Below, in pieces: positions 26,264-36,052 of a DNA stretch of 64,000 nucleotides. The DNA comes from Chryseobacterium balustinum (GTDB lineage Bacteria; Bacteroidota; Bacteroidia; Flavobacteriales; Weeksellaceae): the NCBI RefSeq assembly GCF_900168205.1, contig NZ_FUZE01000011.1:62001-126000 (forward strand). Reading direction: 5' to 3'. A program made the translations under genes and the position numbers. The notes under the pieces were generated by a model. It was not told the origin of the DNA. It worked only from the letters and a program-made list of their open reading frames with translations, and did not search any database. Position 1 is the stretch's first letter, and the number at the start of each line of letters is the position of its first letter.

Positions 26264-27544
26264 TTAAACTTCCAGTTTTTTCTCGATTTCATTAGGATTG
26301 GCAAGACAGTATTGAAGCTGTTCCTTATCCAATTGTTTTTCCCAATTCGCTACAACCACGGTTGCTACAGAATTTCCGATGACATTGGTTAAAGCACGAC
26401 ATTCACTCATAAATTTATCGATTCCTAAAATCAAAGTCATTCCTGCAATCGGAATTTCCGGAACCACGGCCAAAGTTGCCGCTAAAGTCACAAAACCAGC
26501 TCCTGTAACTCCTGCAGCTCCTTTTGAACTTAGCATCGCTACCAAAAGAAGCATCAGTTGTTTTTCAATAGAAAGATCAATATTTAAAGCTTGTGCAATA
26601 AATAATGAGGCAAGAGTCATGTAAATATTGGTGCCGTCAAGATTAAAAGAATATCCTGTAGGAACTACCAAGCCTACAATTGCTCTGGAACATCCTGCTT
26701 TTTCCATCTTTTCCATTATTCCGGGAAGTGCAGATTCTGATGAACTTGTTCCTAAAACCAGCAGAAGTTCTTCTTTTAGGTAGTACATCAGTTTAAAAAT
26801 ATTAAAACCATTGTACCAAGCAACAGCTCCCAAAACCAAAACGACAAATAGGATAGAGGTGATATAGAAAGTACCTACAAGAAAAATTAAATTTAAAACG
26901 GAAGCTAAACCATATTTTCCAATCGTAAAAGCCATTGCTCCGAAAGCTCCGATCGGCGCTAGTTTCATCAGCATATGAACGATTTTAAAAATAGGAGCAG
27001 CCAAAACCTGTAAAAATTCTGTGACTTTTCCGCTTTTTTCTTTCGTTAAAACCAAAGCTATTCCCATTAAAATAGCAACCAAAAGTACTTGGAGAATATT
27101 ATCTCCAATCAACGGACTGAATAGTGTTTCCGGAATAATATTCATAATAAATCCGGTAAGCGTAGTGTCGTGTGCTTTCTGCTGATATTGAGAAACGTCT
27201 CCCGATAAACTTGCAGGATCAATGTTTAAACCTGCTCCAGGCTGAATAATATTTCCTACAACTAAACCGATAATTAATGCTAATGTTGAGAACGTGAAAA
27301 AATAGAGCATTGCTTTTATAGCAATTCGGCCCACTTTTTTCAGGTCTGTCATATGGGCAATTCCTAAGGTTAGGGTAATGAAAATGACCGGAGCAATAAT
27401 CATTTTAACCAATTTGATGAAACCGTCGCCTAAAGGTTTCATTTTTTCGCCTAATTCCGGGTAGAAATTCCCTAATAGAATTCCTAAAGTGATGGCAATA
27501 ATTACCTGAAAATAGAGTTGCTGGTAGAATTTTTTCTTTTTCAA
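26264..27544 (-). CDS. Dicarboxylate/amino acid:cation symporter (DAACS family)
   Basis: A 426-residue membrane protein of the GltP/DctA family, which takes up glutamate, aspartate or C4-dicarboxylates with H+ or Na+. Visible motifs are [18 protein letters not shown] (the serine-rich HP1 hairpin), [16 protein letters not shown] (TM7, family pattern SFNLDGT), [15 protein letters not shown] (HP2) and [20 protein letters not shown] (TM8, with the Asp/Arg/Asn substrate site). The Arg in SECRALTNV favours acidic substrates, by comparison with characterised members. It is separated from ggt by 56 bp on the same strand; the two may form one unit linking gamma-glutamyl breakdown to glutamate uptake (inference). 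Confidence 0.9.
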   Translation of the reverse strand: MKKKKFYQQLYFQVIIAITLGILLGNFYPELGEKMKPLGDGFIKLVKMIIAPVIFITLTLGIAHMTDLKKVGRIAIKAMLYFFTFSTLALIIGLVVGNIIQPGAGLNIDPASLSGDVSQYQQKAHDTTLTGFIMNIIPETLFSPLIGDNILQVLLVAILMGIALVLTKEKSGKVTEFLQVLAAPIFKIVHMLMKLAPIGAFGAMAFTIGKYGLASVLNLIFLVGTFYITSILFVVLVLGAVAWYNGFNIFKLMYYLKEELLLVLGTSSSESALPGIMEKMEKAGCSRAIVGLVVPTGYSFNLDGTNIYMTLASLFIAQALNIDLSIEKQLMLLLVAMLSSKGAAGVTGAGFVTLAATLAVVPEIPIAGMTLILGIDKFMSECRALTNVIGNSVATVVVANWEKQLDKEQLQYCLANPNEIEKKLEV

Positions 27545-27600
27545 AAGAGATGGATTTACTTTTTTAAGAACGAAAAATAAGAAAATAAATTTTAAGTAGA

Positions 27601-29286
27601 TTATTCTACTGCAACAGAATCGTCACCACGACCATCTGCAACAGCATGAATATTTCTGTTATCATCTATGACAATCATTTCCGTTCTTCCCAATTGATTC
27701 ACTCTTTCAGCTTTATAACCTAATTTTTCTAAATCTTTAATCGTTGCTTCCGGAAAATTCTTTTCAAAAGATACTGTTTCAGGAAGCCATTGATGATGGA
27801 ATTTTGGAGAATTAACAGTCATATTGGTATTCAATTTAAAATCAATCACATTCACAATCGACTGATAAACAGAAGTCGGAATGGTAGTTCCGCCCGGAGT
27901 TCCTACAACCATATAAGGTTTTCCGTTTTTCAAAACAATGGTTGGTGTCATCGAAGAAAGCATTCTTTTATTAGGCTGAATTGCATTTGCTTCACCGCCA
28001 ACTGCACCAAACATATTGGGAATACCTGGTTTTATAGAGAAATCATCCATTTCGTTATTTAAGAAAAAACCTGCTCCCGAAACAACAACTTTACTTCCGT
28101 ACAAACCATTTAGCGTTGTGGTAACAGCAGCTGCATTTCCATCTTTGTCAATCACTGAAATATGTGTGGTTTCCGTAGATTCTTTGGGTTGATTAATGAC
28201 TTTTCCAACTTCCGAACTTGGCGTAGCTTTACTAAAACTAAAACTTTTCCATCTGTTTTTCAAATAATCATCAGAAATTAAATAAGCTGTTTTATCCTGA
28301 ATAAAATCGGGGTCACCCATATATTCAGCTCTGTCGGCAAAAGCTCGCCTTTCTGCTTCCACCATAATTTGCACTGCCTGTGTAGAATTTTGCTGGTATT
28401 TTTCTAGATTTTCATAACCCGACATCTTTAACATCTGTGCTAAAAGAATTCCGCCGCTTGAAGGTAAAGGCATCGAAACAATATTATTTTCTTTGTAATC
28501 AAATTCAAGTGCTTTTCTTTCGGCAACTTTATAGTTTTTCAGGTCTTCTAAAGTGATGATTCCGTTTTCTTTTTTCATTTCTGAAACCAGAAGTTCAGCA
28601 GTTTTTCCTTCATAAAACCCTTTTAATCCTGATTTTTGAATTAATTTTAAAGTTTCTGCCAATTCTTTCTGTATCAGAATGTCACCTGATTTCCAAACCT
28701 CGTTTTTTACAAATGCATTGGATGTTTTATTATATTTTTGAAAATATTCTTTATGTAAATTTAATAATCTGGCTTCCTGTTCGGTAATAGCAAAACCCTT
28801 TTCAGCCAAATCAATGGCAGGTTGAATCAGTTTTTCCATCGGAAGATTGCAATGTTTTAAAGTTGCAAAAAATCCCGCCACACTTCCAGGAATTCCAACC
28901 GCTAATCTTCCGTTTTGAGACAAATCGGTATTGGCTTTTACGTTTTTGCTGAGGTACATATTTTTGGAAGCGTTTTTAGGAGCTGTTTCACGGTAATCGA
29001 GCGTAAATTTTTCTCCGCTATTTTTTACACCTACCAAAAATCCGCCACCGCCAATATTTCCGGCTTGAGGATAAACAACAGCTAAAGCGTATTGTGTAGC
29101 GACGACTGCATCATAAGCATTTCCACCGATTTTAAGAATTTTTGCTCCGGCTTCACTTGCCAAAGGATGCGCAGAAACTACAACTCCTTTATTTTTCACT
29201 TTAACTTCTTTTACAATATTAATATCAGTGTACTGTGCTGAAAGCGAGCAAGAAAGCAAAATGAAGGAAATAATAATTTTTTTCAT
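27601..29286 (-). CDS. ggt: Gamma-glutamyltransferase
   Basis: A 561-residue secreted proenzyme with signal peptide ([18 protein letters not shown]). It hydrolyses or transfers the gamma-glutamyl group of glutathione in the periplasm. The protein should self-cleave before the Thr in [16 protein letters not shown], giving large and small subunits. Other motifs are [29 protein letters not shown] at about 60-85, [24 protein letters not shown], and [10 protein letters not shown] with [10 protein letters not shown] in the small subunit. It lies upstream of the acidic amino-acid symporter on the same strand. Confidence 0.94.
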   Translation of the reverse strand: MKKIIISFILLSCSLSAQYTDINIVKEVKVKNKGVVVSAHPLASEAGAKILKIGGNAYDAVVATQYALAVVYPQAGNIGGGGFLVGVKNSGEKFTLDYRETAPKNASKNMYLSKNVKANTDLSQNGRLAVGIPGSVAGFFATLKHCNLPMEKLIQPAIDLAEKGFAITEQEARLLNLHKEYFQKYNKTSNAFVKNEVWKSGDILIQKELAETLKLIQKSGLKGFYEGKTAELLVSEMKKENGIITLEDLKNYKVAERKALEFDYKENNIVSMPLPSSGGILLAQMLKMSGYENLEKYQQNSTQAVQIMVEAERRAFADRAEYMGDPDFIQDKTAYLISDDYLKNRWKSFSFSKATPSSEVGKVINQPKESTETTHISVIDKDGNAAAVTTTLNGLYGSKVVVSGAGFFLNNEMDDFSIKPGIPNMFGAVGGEANAIQPNKRMLSSMTPTIVLKNGKPYMVVGTPGGTTIPTSVYQSIVNVIDFKLNTNMTVNSPKFHHQWLPETVSFEKNFPEATIKDLEKLGYKAERVNQLGRTEMIVIDDNRNIHAVADGRGDDSVAVE

Positions 29287-29342
29287 TTGTAAAAATTGTA
29301 ATCGAATTTACAATTTTGTTTTAAAATAGGGTCTAAAATTTC

Positions 29343-29350
29343 TATTTTTG
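29343..29350 (+). promoter_or_regulatory. Promoter -7 element of the threonine dehydrogenase gene
   Basis: TATTTTTG fits TAnnTTTG, with a TTTG at 29315-29318 (24-bp spacer, slightly long). It leaves a leader of about 20 nt before the ATG at 29377. Confidence 0.5.
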
Positions 29351-29376
29351 CTTTTATCATAATAATAAAAAGTAAA

Positions 29377-30342
29377 ATGGAGTCTTATACGGAAAAAATA
29401 TTGATTACAGGTGCTTTAGGGCAGATCGGAACTGAGCTTACCAATAGATTGGTAGAGATACATGGAGCTGATAATGTGGTTGCTTCGGGTCTTGACAGAT
29501 ACCAAAAAGGTATTACTTCAGCCGGACATTACGAAAGAATGGATGTTACCAACACGCAATTGGTAAGACAGGTCATCAAAGATTACGAAATCACAACCGT
29601 GTATCATTTGGCTTCTCTTTTATCAGGAACATCAGAAAAGCAGCCGATTTTCGCATGGAAACTAAATCTTGAGCCACTTCTTCAGTTTTGTGAGCTTGCG
29701 AAAGAAGGTTTGCTTAAAAAGATTTTCTGGCCAAGTTCTATCGCTGTTTTCGGGAAAGGAATTCCAAAAGAAAATGTAGGTCAGGATGTAGTTTTAAATC
29801 CTACAACAGTGTACGGTATTTCTAAAATGGCAGGTGAAAAATGGTGCGAATATTATTTTGATAAGTATGGAGTAGACGTAAGAAGTATCCGTTATCCGGG
29901 TTTAATTTCTTGGAAAACTCCTGCAGGTGGAGGAACTACAGATTATGCGGTTGAGATTTTCTACGAAGCGATTGAAGAAGGAAAATATACAAGTTTTATT
30001 TCTGAAAATACAGGAATGCCAATGTTGTATATGGATGATGCGATCAATGCAACTTTACAGTTAATGGATGCTCCAAAAGAAAGCCTTACGGTTCGTTCTT
30101 CTTATAATTTGGGCGGAATGTCTTTCACTCCGAAAGAATTGGCAGCAGAAATCAAAAAAGAAATTCCTGAATTTGAGATTGATTACAAACCGGATTTCAG
30201 ACAGGCGATCGCAGATTCCTGGCCGGCTTCAATTGATGATTCTGTTGCTAAAAAAGATTGGGGATTATCTTACGATTTCGGAATTTCTGAGATGTCGAAA
30301 GACATGATCAAAAATTTAAAAATAAAATTGAATAAAAATTAA
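29377..30342 (+). CDS. NAD-dependent epimerase-type L-threonine 3-dehydrogenase
   Basis: A 321-residue extended short-chain dehydrogenase. The Rossmann motif is ITGALGQIG and the catalytic YxxxK lies in VYGISKMAGEKW. The sequence HLASLLSGTSEKQP, the PSSIAVFG strand, and SIRYPGLISWKTPAGGGTTDYA identify the threonine dehydrogenase branch (2-amino-3-oxobutyrate forming) seen in Bacteroidetes, rather than UDP-sugar epimerases. Product and L-threonine substrate are inferred from this signature. The partner ligase (kbl) is not in the window. Confidence 0.86.
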   Translation: MESYTEKILITGALGQIGTELTNRLVEIHGADNVVASGLDRYQKGITSAGHYERMDVTNTQLVRQVIKDYEITTVYHLASLLSGTSEKQPIFAWKLNLEPLLQFCELAKEGLLKKIFWPSSIAVFGKGIPKENVGQDVVLNPTTVYGISKMAGEKWCEYYFDKYGVDVRSIRYPGLISWKTPAGGGTTDYAVEIFYEAIEEGKYTSFISENTGMPMLYMDDAINATLQLMDAPKESLTVRSSYNLGGMSFTPKELAAEIKKEIPEFEIDYKPDFRQAIADSWPASIDDSVAKKDWGLSYDFGISEMSKDMIKNLKIKLNKN

Positions 30343-30363
30343 TCTGTTTATCTACAACCTGTC

Positions 30364-30466
30364 ATAATTACTTGCGTTCTTTGCTGAGTGAAACGCCTTT
30401 GCGAACTTAAAAACAGTTAGTTTTGAAAAAAAGCTTTGCGAACTTTGCGTTGAAATCAAGTATTAT
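30364..30466. repeat. CTTTGCGAACTT-type intergenic repeat
   Basis: The 225-bp gap contains CCTTTGCGAACTTA (30397-30410) and GCTTTGCGAACTTTGCG (30434-30450) as direct copies, bounded by nearly inverted ends ATAATTACTTG (30364) and CAAGTATTAT (30457). Such CGCAAAGTTCGCAAAG sequences are dispersed in flavobacterial genomes. No gene is visible here. Confidence 0.6.
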
Positions 30467-30567
30467 GATAAATCACAGAGAGTCGAAAATTAATTAAACT
30501 GAAGTAACTTTTGATTAAATTAGTTTAACATTTTATTAATGATTAGTTTCATCTAAAATTATACTGA

Positions 30568-31320
30568 ATGATATTGCTTACTTTTAACATCGTAAACTTT
30601 GAAGCTGGAACCAAAAACAGCATCACTATTTCTGATGATGAAAGAGTGAAAATTACCGAAAGTAATACTAAAGCAATTCTCAGGATTTTAGATCTTCACG
30701 ATATAAAAGCAAGTTTTTTTGTAGAAATTTCTATTGTAGAAAAACTTCAGAATTTAATAAAAGCAATTTCTGCTCAAGGGCATGAAATTGCTTTTTATAA
30801 TAAAGATTCGAGTCTCGAAAAAATTAATCACGTAAAAAAATCTATTCAGGAATTTCTTGAAAAACAGATCAAAGGAATTCGCCAAAAAGACAACCAATTT
30901 TCATTGGAAGAATTAAAATCTATAGGTTTTAATTATATCTCAAATATTGATCACGGAGACATTCTGTTTCCTTTTAAACGTTTAAAAAGAACCTCCGAAA
31001 TTATCGAAGACAACGGACTGAGTATTGTTCCGGAAAGTATTTCGCCATACAGTCAGTTGCCTTATAATGATTTTGTTTTTCAAATTTTGCCGATGCAGTA
31101 TTACCAGAATATGGTTTTTGAAACCTTGAAAAATGATGATTTTGTATTGGTTTATCTTGAATCTTGGCAATTTATCGACATCAACAAATATCAGTTTAAA
31201 GTTCCGTTTTACCGAAGTTTTTATTTGGGGAAAAAGATGGAAGATAAACTCGAAGCTTTTCTTTCATGGATTAATGAAAAGGAATTGGCGACTTCAAGAA
31301 TGAAAGATTATATCTTTTAG
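30568..31320 (+). CDS. Degenerate polysaccharide deacetylase-like protein (probable pseudoenzyme)
   Basis: A 250-residue protein with the outline of a NodB/polysaccharide deacetylase domain: MILLTFNIVNFEAG at the first strand, HDIKASFFVEISIVEKL and ISAQGHEIAFYN. In active enzymes the first strand ends in TFDD or TFDVE and the third motif is GHEIASH, supplying the catalytic Asp and metal-binding histidines. Here the Asp is Asn and the His is Tyr, so zinc binding and catalysis are unlikely. No signal peptide is present, so it should be cytoplasmic. It may have a binding or regulatory role in carbohydrate metabolism; nothing nearby indicates which. Confidence 0.7.
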   Translation: MILLTFNIVNFEAGTKNSITISDDERVKITESNTKAILRILDLHDIKASFFVEISIVEKLQNLIKAISAQGHEIAFYNKDSSLEKINHVKKSIQEFLEKQIKGIRQKDNQFSLEELKSIGFNYISNIDHGDILFPFKRLKRTSEIIEDNGLSIVPESISPYSQLPYNDFVFQILPMQYYQNMVFETLKNDDFVLVYLESWQFIDINKYQFKVPFYRSFYLGKKMEDKLEAFLSWINEKELATSRMKDYIF

Positions 31321-31384
31321 ATAGGTTGCAGGAATTAGGTTTTAGGGCTTAGCTAAAACTTTAAACTAAAAATATTGAATTTTT

Positions 31385-32590
31385 TTAACCCAATTCAAAA
31401 AGAGTAATTTCCGGTAAAACCCCAACTCTTCCTGGATAACCTAAAACTCCGAAACCTCTGTTTACATATAGCATTTTCCCTTCACTTTCGTACAAATCTG
31501 CCCATTTCGGATAACGGTATTGTACAGGTGACCATTTTATATTTTTTAAATCTAAACCAAACTGCATTCCGTGCGTGTGACCTGAAAGCGTCAAATGAAT
31601 GTCTTTAGGATGTTTTTTTACCACATAATCGAAATGAGTAGGGTCGTGGCTCATTAATATTTTTGTGGCATCTTGCGGTACGTTTTCTAAAGCTTTATCA
31701 ATATCTCCATATTGTGGAAATGGCTTTAATCCCCAGTTTTCAACACCCAAAATGTAGATTTTTTCACCGTCTTTCTCAATAATTCTGTTTTCATTACGAA
31801 GCATATCAAAACCGGCTTGTCTTTGATAGCCAATTAAGGTTTCAAGGTTTTTATTTTGTTCGTCCTTAGAATTCCATTTTACATAATCCCCGTAATCATG
31901 GTTTCCTAAGACGGCAAATTTCCCGTCTTTCGCTTTAATTTTAGAAAACAAAGGAATGAATGGTTTGAATTCATCTGCAACATTATTCACCATATCTCCG
32001 GTAAATAAAACTAAATCTGGATCTTGCTCATTAATTAAATCAATGGCGTGTTGTAATTTGCTTGGATCAGAAAAACTTCCGCTGTGAACATCAGAAATTT
32101 GAATGACTTTATATCCTTTAAAACTTTTGGGAAGGTTAGCGAATTTTACTTTTACTCTTCTTACTTTATGACGGTATTTTCCAAACGTGATTCCGTCTAT
32201 GAAAAGTGCAGAAAGCACACCGCCTAAACCTAATCCCATTAAGCTTAAAAACTTTCTTCTTTCTGGGAAAAAATTTTCCGTAGGCCTTGTTAATCCTACC
32301 AAATAACCTCCTGTTCTGAAAATATCGTCAACCAATAAAAACAAAACGATGAAAATTTTAGGTAAAATAAAAATTAAAAATAAAGAGATCGTTATCTGAG
32401 CTCTTTCTGTACTTCGGTCGCTTCTTTGGAAATGACTGACTTCGTAAGCAAAAACACCATAAACAGCCAAAGATAAAACGATATAGCCAAGTCTTACCCA
32501 GAAATTATCTGTTAAGATTCTTATTGCCTGAAAAATGTAAACTTCTAAAAATAAGAAGATTGCGGCTATAAATAAGAAGTTTTTTTGCAT
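31385..32590 (-). CDS. Membrane-anchored metallophosphoesterase
   Basis: A 401-residue protein: four hydrophobic segments in the first 140 residues, then a calcineurin-like phosphoesterase domain. Metal-binding motifs are IQISDVHSGSF, LFTGDMVNN, VLGNHDYGDY, MSHDPTHFD and LSGHTHGMQ, in the right order. The domain resembles YaeI/LpxH-type phosphodiesterases facing the cytoplasm or periplasm; the substrate is unknown. The ATG at 32590 (MQKNFLFIAAIF) is preferred to a GTG at 32611, since the latter lies inside the terminator of the upstream gene. Confidence 0.87.
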   Translation of the reverse strand: MQKNFLFIAAIFLFLEVYIFQAIRILTDNFWVRLGYIVLSLAVYGVFAYEVSHFQRSDRSTERAQITISLFLIFILPKIFIVLFLLVDDIFRTGGYLVGLTRPTENFFPERRKFLSLMGLGLGGVLSALFIDGITFGKYRHKVRRVKVKFANLPKSFKGYKVIQISDVHSGSFSDPSKLQHAIDLINEQDPDLVLFTGDMVNNVADEFKPFIPLFSKIKAKDGKFAVLGNHDYGDYVKWNSKDEQNKNLETLIGYQRQAGFDMLRNENRIIEKDGEKIYILGVENWGLKPFPQYGDIDKALENVPQDATKILMSHDPTHFDYVVKKHPKDIHLTLSGHTHGMQFGLDLKNIKWSPVQYRYPKWADLYESEGKMLYVNRGFGVLGYPGRVGVLPEITLFELG

Positions 32591-32600
32591 AATCAGGTTT

Positions 32601-32636
32601 AAAAAAAGCACAAAAAATAAATTTCCTGTGCTTTTT
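32601..32636 (-). terminator. Terminator of the KAS III-like gene
   Basis: A 10-bp perfect stem (AAAAAGCACA / TGTGCTTTTT) with an A/T-rich loop and a T run on the minus strand, 21 bp beyond the stop of the leftward gene. Confidence 0.75.
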
Positions 32637-32656
32637 ATATTGTTTAATTAATATTC

Positions 32657-33724
32657 TTATGGAAATTTATAAACGATTGCATTGATGTTCATTCCGGCTC
32701 CAACCGAAGTCATCACAATGTTCCCTTTATCTTTAAACGTATGACCCTCCATTTTTCCTTTAATTATTAAATCAAACATGGTAGGAATTGTTGCTACAGA
32801 AGTATTTCCCAAATCCTGAACTGTCATAGGAGATACAGAATGATCGTAATCTTTTACATCATAAAGCTTGTGAAGTCTGTCTATCATTGCGTAATCCATT
32901 TTAGCATTCGCTTGGTGGATCAATATTTTATCGATGTCTTCAATAGACAATTTTGCATCTTCGATGGTTTCTTTAATAGCTCCAGGAACATTTTTAAGAG
33001 CGTACTCATAAATTTTTCTTCCCTGCATTCTTACAAATAAACGAGTCTGATCTGATTCTTCGTTGATAGAAGGTCCGTTTGCAAGATAATTTAATTCAGG
33101 ACCATTATCACAGATTGTATTATGAGCAATGATACCTACATTTTCTTCGTCAGTTGCCTTTACCACAACAGCTCCGGCTCCATCTGCGAAAATCATTCTA
33201 TTTCTGTCATGAGGATCGGTTACTCTGCTCAAAGTTTCTGCTCCAATGACAAGAATTGTCTTTGCTACGTTCGCTTTAATTAAATTATCTGCCAAAATCA
33301 TGGCTTCAACCCATCCGGGGCAACCGAAAATCATATCATAAGTAATACATTTTCTGTTTTTGATGCCTAGTTTATTTTTAACTCTTGCTGCCATAGTTGG
33401 CATAAAATCTACATAACCATTAGTGGTAACTTCACCAAAATTACTGGCGTAGATAATATAATCAAGCTCTTCCTGATCTACATTTGCATCAGCAATAGCA
33501 ATTTTTGCAGCTTCAAAACCGATTTGTGAATTTGAAAGATCTTCGTCAATAAATCTCCTGTTTTCTATTTCTGTAATTTCAACAAATTTTGCAATAGTTT
33601 CTTCAACAGGCTTGTCAATCTTTACTCCTTCGTCCGTATAAAACTCTGAATCTAAGAAAAAATCTCTTCCAATTACTCTATTCGGAAGATAAGATCCGGA
33701 ACCAATAATGATCGTATTTGGCAT
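32657..33724 (-). CDS. 3-oxoacyl-ACP synthase III (KAS III/FabH-like)
   Basis: A 355-residue thiolase-fold condensing enzyme. The catalytic triad is Cys135 (IFGCPGWVEAM), His in LIHQANAKMD, and Asn in GNTSVATIP. It is longer than E. coli FabH (317) because of extra residues around 25-45 (DSEFYTDEGVKIDKPVEE). Bacteroidetes carry several KAS III paralogues; some start fatty acid synthesis and others serve aryl-polyene or flexirubin-type pathways, but no pigment genes are nearby. Substrate not determinable; primer condensation for branched fatty acids is plausible by inference. Single-gene unit. Confidence 0.88.
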   Translation of the reverse strand: MPNTIIIGSGSYLPNRVIGRDFFLDSEFYTDEGVKIDKPVEETIAKFVEITEIENRRFIDEDLSNSQIGFEAAKIAIADANVDQEELDYIIYASNFGEVTTNGYVDFMPTMAARVKNKLGIKNRKCITYDMIFGCPGWVEAMILADNLIKANVAKTILVIGAETLSRVTDPHDRNRMIFADGAGAVVVKATDEENVGIIAHNTICDNGPELNYLANGPSINEESDQTRLFVRMQGRKIYEYALKNVPGAIKETIEDAKLSIEDIDKILIHQANAKMDYAMIDRLHKLYDVKDYDHSVSPMTVQDLGNTSVATIPTMFDLIIKGKMEGHTFKDKGNIVMTSVGAGMNINAIVYKFP

Positions 33725-33794
33725 TCGCTTATGTAATTTTTTAAAGACGCAAAGTTAATAATTAATATTAATAAGAAAGAATTAAAAATATTAT

Positions 33795-33802
33795 TAAATT
33801 TG
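33795..33802 (+). promoter_or_regulatory. Promoter -7 element for the 33825-35915 operon
   Basis: TAAATTTG fits TAnnTTTG, 22 bp ahead of the ATG at 33825. No clear TTTG was found at the ideal -33 spacing. Confidence 0.5.
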
Positions 33803-33824
33803 CAAAAATTGTTTCAGCCAATCT

Positions 33825-34394
33825 ATGAAAAACAATCCGTCTTTAAAAGGTTTAATTATTGCCGCTGTTGTATTTATCGGTGCTTTTGCCGTGTACAACT
33901 TCTTTTTGGCAAAGAAAAACTATTACCTTGTAGATAATCCTACTCCCAATACTTACTATTTTAAAATTAATAATGGCTCTGAAGGTGTTATTTCGGCAGG
34001 TCAGTTTGTAAAGGTAGATTTACAAAAAGGAAAAAATTCTATTAAAGTTTTTGATCAGAATAAGAAAATGCTTTATGATTCTGCTTTTGAGGTTAATAAA
34101 ATTCGTGGTCTTTTAAATATTGCCCATAAAGATTATTATATTAATGAGCAATATTATGGATACAATCTTAAAAAAGATTCATTACTTTTGGCGTTAGATA
34201 AAACCATCATTGATGGAAAACAATATTATGGGGGTGCTAAACGTTTTAATAAACTCTATACAGAAGATTTTTATTATAATGTAGATGAAGATTATGATCA
34301 GATGATCAAAAATATTCAGAAAGTAGAATCCCGTACAAAGATTTTCCGCAAGCAGGATTATCTTAATTATTACAAAGAATATTATAAGTTTTAA
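33825..34394 (+). CDS. Membrane-anchored hypothetical protein upstream of menG
   Basis: A 189-residue protein with one N-terminal membrane anchor (LIIAAVVFIGAFAVYNFFLA, about 9-28) and a soluble part rich in Tyr and Lys (DFYYNVDEDYDQMIKNI; NYYKEYYKF at the end). I do not recognise the family. The stop is 3 bp before the TTG start of menG, so it is co-transcribed with menG and porT. The soluble part should be periplasmic or in the cytosol depending on orientation; the anchor is preceded by KNNPSLK, which favours the N-terminus inside and the domain outside. Confidence 0.7.
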   Translation: MKNNPSLKGLIIAAVVFIGAFAVYNFFLAKKNYYLVDNPTPNTYYFKINNGSEGVISAGQFVKVDLQKGKNSIKVFDQNKKMLYDSAFEVNKIRGLLNIAHKDYYINEQYYGYNLKKDSLLLALDKTIIDGKQYYGGAKRFNKLYTEDFYYNVDEDYDQMIKNIQKVESRTKIFRKQDYLNYYKEYYKF

Positions 34395-34397
34395 GTT

Positions 34398-35129
34398 TTG
34401 ACAAAAGATATCAACCAAGTAACGCCCTACAATTCTGAATCTAGCAAAAAGAGTCAGGTAGAGGATATGTTCGACAATATTGCGCCTAAATACGATTTAT
34501 TAAACCACGTACTTTCTATGAAAATAGATGTGCTTTGGAGAAATAAATTAGTAAAATGGATGAACCATGATGCTCCAAAAGAAACATTGGATGTCGCAAC
34601 AGGAACCGGTGATTTAGCAATTGCCGTAGAAAAAGGAACCGGAGCAAAAGTTGTGGGATTAGATTTGTCGCAACAAATGTTAAATGTTGGCATTATTAAA
34701 ATAAAAAAACTTAATTTAGACGGCAAAATTTCCATGCAAAAGGGTGATGCAGAAAATTTACCTTTCGAGGACAATAGATTTGATGCTGTTTCCGTTGCTT
34801 TTGGAGTGAGAAATTTTGAAAACCTTACTAAAGGTTTGGCAGAACTGAGAAGAGTAGTTAAAGAAAACAAAAGTGTTTATATTCTTGAGTTTTCAAAGGT
34901 AGAGGGTTTTTTAGGACCATTTTATATGTTTTATTTCAAAAATATATTGCCGGCAATCGGCAGATTGATCTCTAAAGACAACAGGGCGTATACTTATCTT
35001 CCCGATTCTGTAAATGCATTTCCTTTTGGAGAAAAGATGAGACAAATTCTTTTAGATACAGGATTTAAAAAAGTAGAATACAAAAAATTAAGTTTAGGTA
35101 TAGCCACAATTTATAAAGCAACAAAATAA
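34398..35129 (+). CDS. ubiE: Demethylmenaquinone methyltransferase MenG/UbiE
   Basis: This enzyme methylates demethylmenaquinol with SAM, the last step of menaquinone synthesis. The 243-residue protein has the family motifs VEDMFDNIAPKYDLLNHVLS, the SAM motif LDVATGTGDLAI, GLDLSQQML, GDAENLPFEDN and FGVRNFEN. It starts with TTG at 34398 (TTGACAAAAGATATC), since the conserved sequence begins almost immediately afterwards and the next ATG would remove VEDMFDNIAPKYD. As menaquinone is the usual quinone of the group, it probably supplies the quinol for CydAB. porT follows after 3 bp. Confidence 0.95.
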   Translation: MTKDINQVTPYNSESSKKSQVEDMFDNIAPKYDLLNHVLSMKIDVLWRNKLVKWMNHDAPKETLDVATGTGDLAIAVEKGTGAKVVGLDLSQQMLNVGIIKIKKLNLDGKISMQKGDAENLPFEDNRFDAVSVAFGVRNFENLTKGLAELRRVVKENKSVYILEFSKVEGFLGPFYMFYFKNILPAIGRLISKDNRAYTYLPDSVNAFPFGEKMRQILLDTGFKKVEYKKLSLGIATIYKATK

Positions 35130-35132
35130 CCT

Positions 35133-35915
35133 ATGAATAAATTTCTATTAAAAGCTCTGGTTTTAGCCTCAGTTAATATTGCATTCTTTGCAGATGCTCA
35201 ATTTAGAACCCGTAACAGGATGGACAAGTTGGAAGACTTCGACCAAAAGACAGTCAGCTGGGGTTTCTATTTGAATGCAAATATGATAGACTACAAAATT
35301 GTGTTTAATCCTCGATACGGGATGTATGAGAATCATAATCTTGTATCTTCTAAAGAAAGCACAAGTTTTGGAGCAGGTCTTATTGCCAAGTTTAGATTGA
35401 ATGATTATTTAGACGTAAGGGTAGAGCCGGGTTTGCAGTTTGCTCAAAGACAATTGACTTTTAATACAGATACTAATTCAATGTATAAAGATGGAAGTTT
35501 GACTAACGCTCCATTTATTCCTATCGCTTTAACAGATAAAGACAGAATAAGAGAAATTAAATCTACTTTAATTGATATTCCTGTGATGCTAGAATTACAC
35601 GGGCAAAGATGGTACAACTCAAGACCATATGTTGCAGCTGGTGTAAATTACATTGTTAATCTACAGTCAAACTCAGACTCTCCAGATGATAATATGCAGC
35701 AGGTTTTCAGATCTACAACGCATAATTTTGCTTGGTCTGCAGAAATGGGAATTCAATTCTATTTTAATAAATTTAAATTAACTCCAGCAGTAAGAGGTAC
35801 ATTCTTTATGAATAATGAGATGGTTGCAGATAATGCTACTACGCCTCCATATTGGTCTGCAGCAGTTTCTACATTACAAACAAGAGCGGTTATGTTTGTA
35901 TTGAAATTTGAATAA
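35133..35915 (+). CDS. porT: PorT-family type IX secretion outer membrane protein
   Basis: A 260-residue protein with a signal peptide (KALVLASVNIAFFADAQ) and an outer-membrane beta-barrel of the PorT family, one of the components needed for T9SS function in gliding and periodontal Bacteroidetes. The barrel-like pattern is seen in alternating strands such as SWGFYLNANMIDYKIVF, FGAGLIAKFRLNDYLDVRVE and FAWSAEMGIQFYFNKFKL, with a final aromatic strand TRAVMFVLKFE. It is the last gene of the operon with menG and fits the T9SS-sorted protein at the window start. A terminator follows at 35936. Confidence 0.85.
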   Translation: MNKFLLKALVLASVNIAFFADAQFRTRNRMDKLEDFDQKTVSWGFYLNANMIDYKIVFNPRYGMYENHNLVSSKESTSFGAGLIAKFRLNDYLDVRVEPGLQFAQRQLTFNTDTNSMYKDGSLTNAPFIPIALTDKDRIREIKSTLIDIPVMLELHGQRWYNSRPYVAAGVNYIVNLQSNSDSPDDNMQQVFRSTTHNFAWSAEMGIQFYFNKFKLTPAVRGTFFMNNEMVADNATTPPYWSAAVSTLQTRAVMFVLKFE

Positions 35916-35935
35916 GATAATATAAAATTAATATA

Positions 35936-35966
35936 AAAAGGAGGTGCTTGGCATCTCCTTTTTTAT
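35936..35966 (+). terminator. porT operon terminator
   Basis: AAAAGGAGGTGC pairs with GCATCTCCTTTT (one G-U pair) over loop TTG and leads into a T run. Confidence 0.85.
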
Positions 35967-36052
35967 TTTTGACAAAATATAGAGATTATTATTTTCATCG
36001 GTACTAATATTTTCCTATTTTTGCTAATAGTTAGAAAATTTATAAACCTGAA

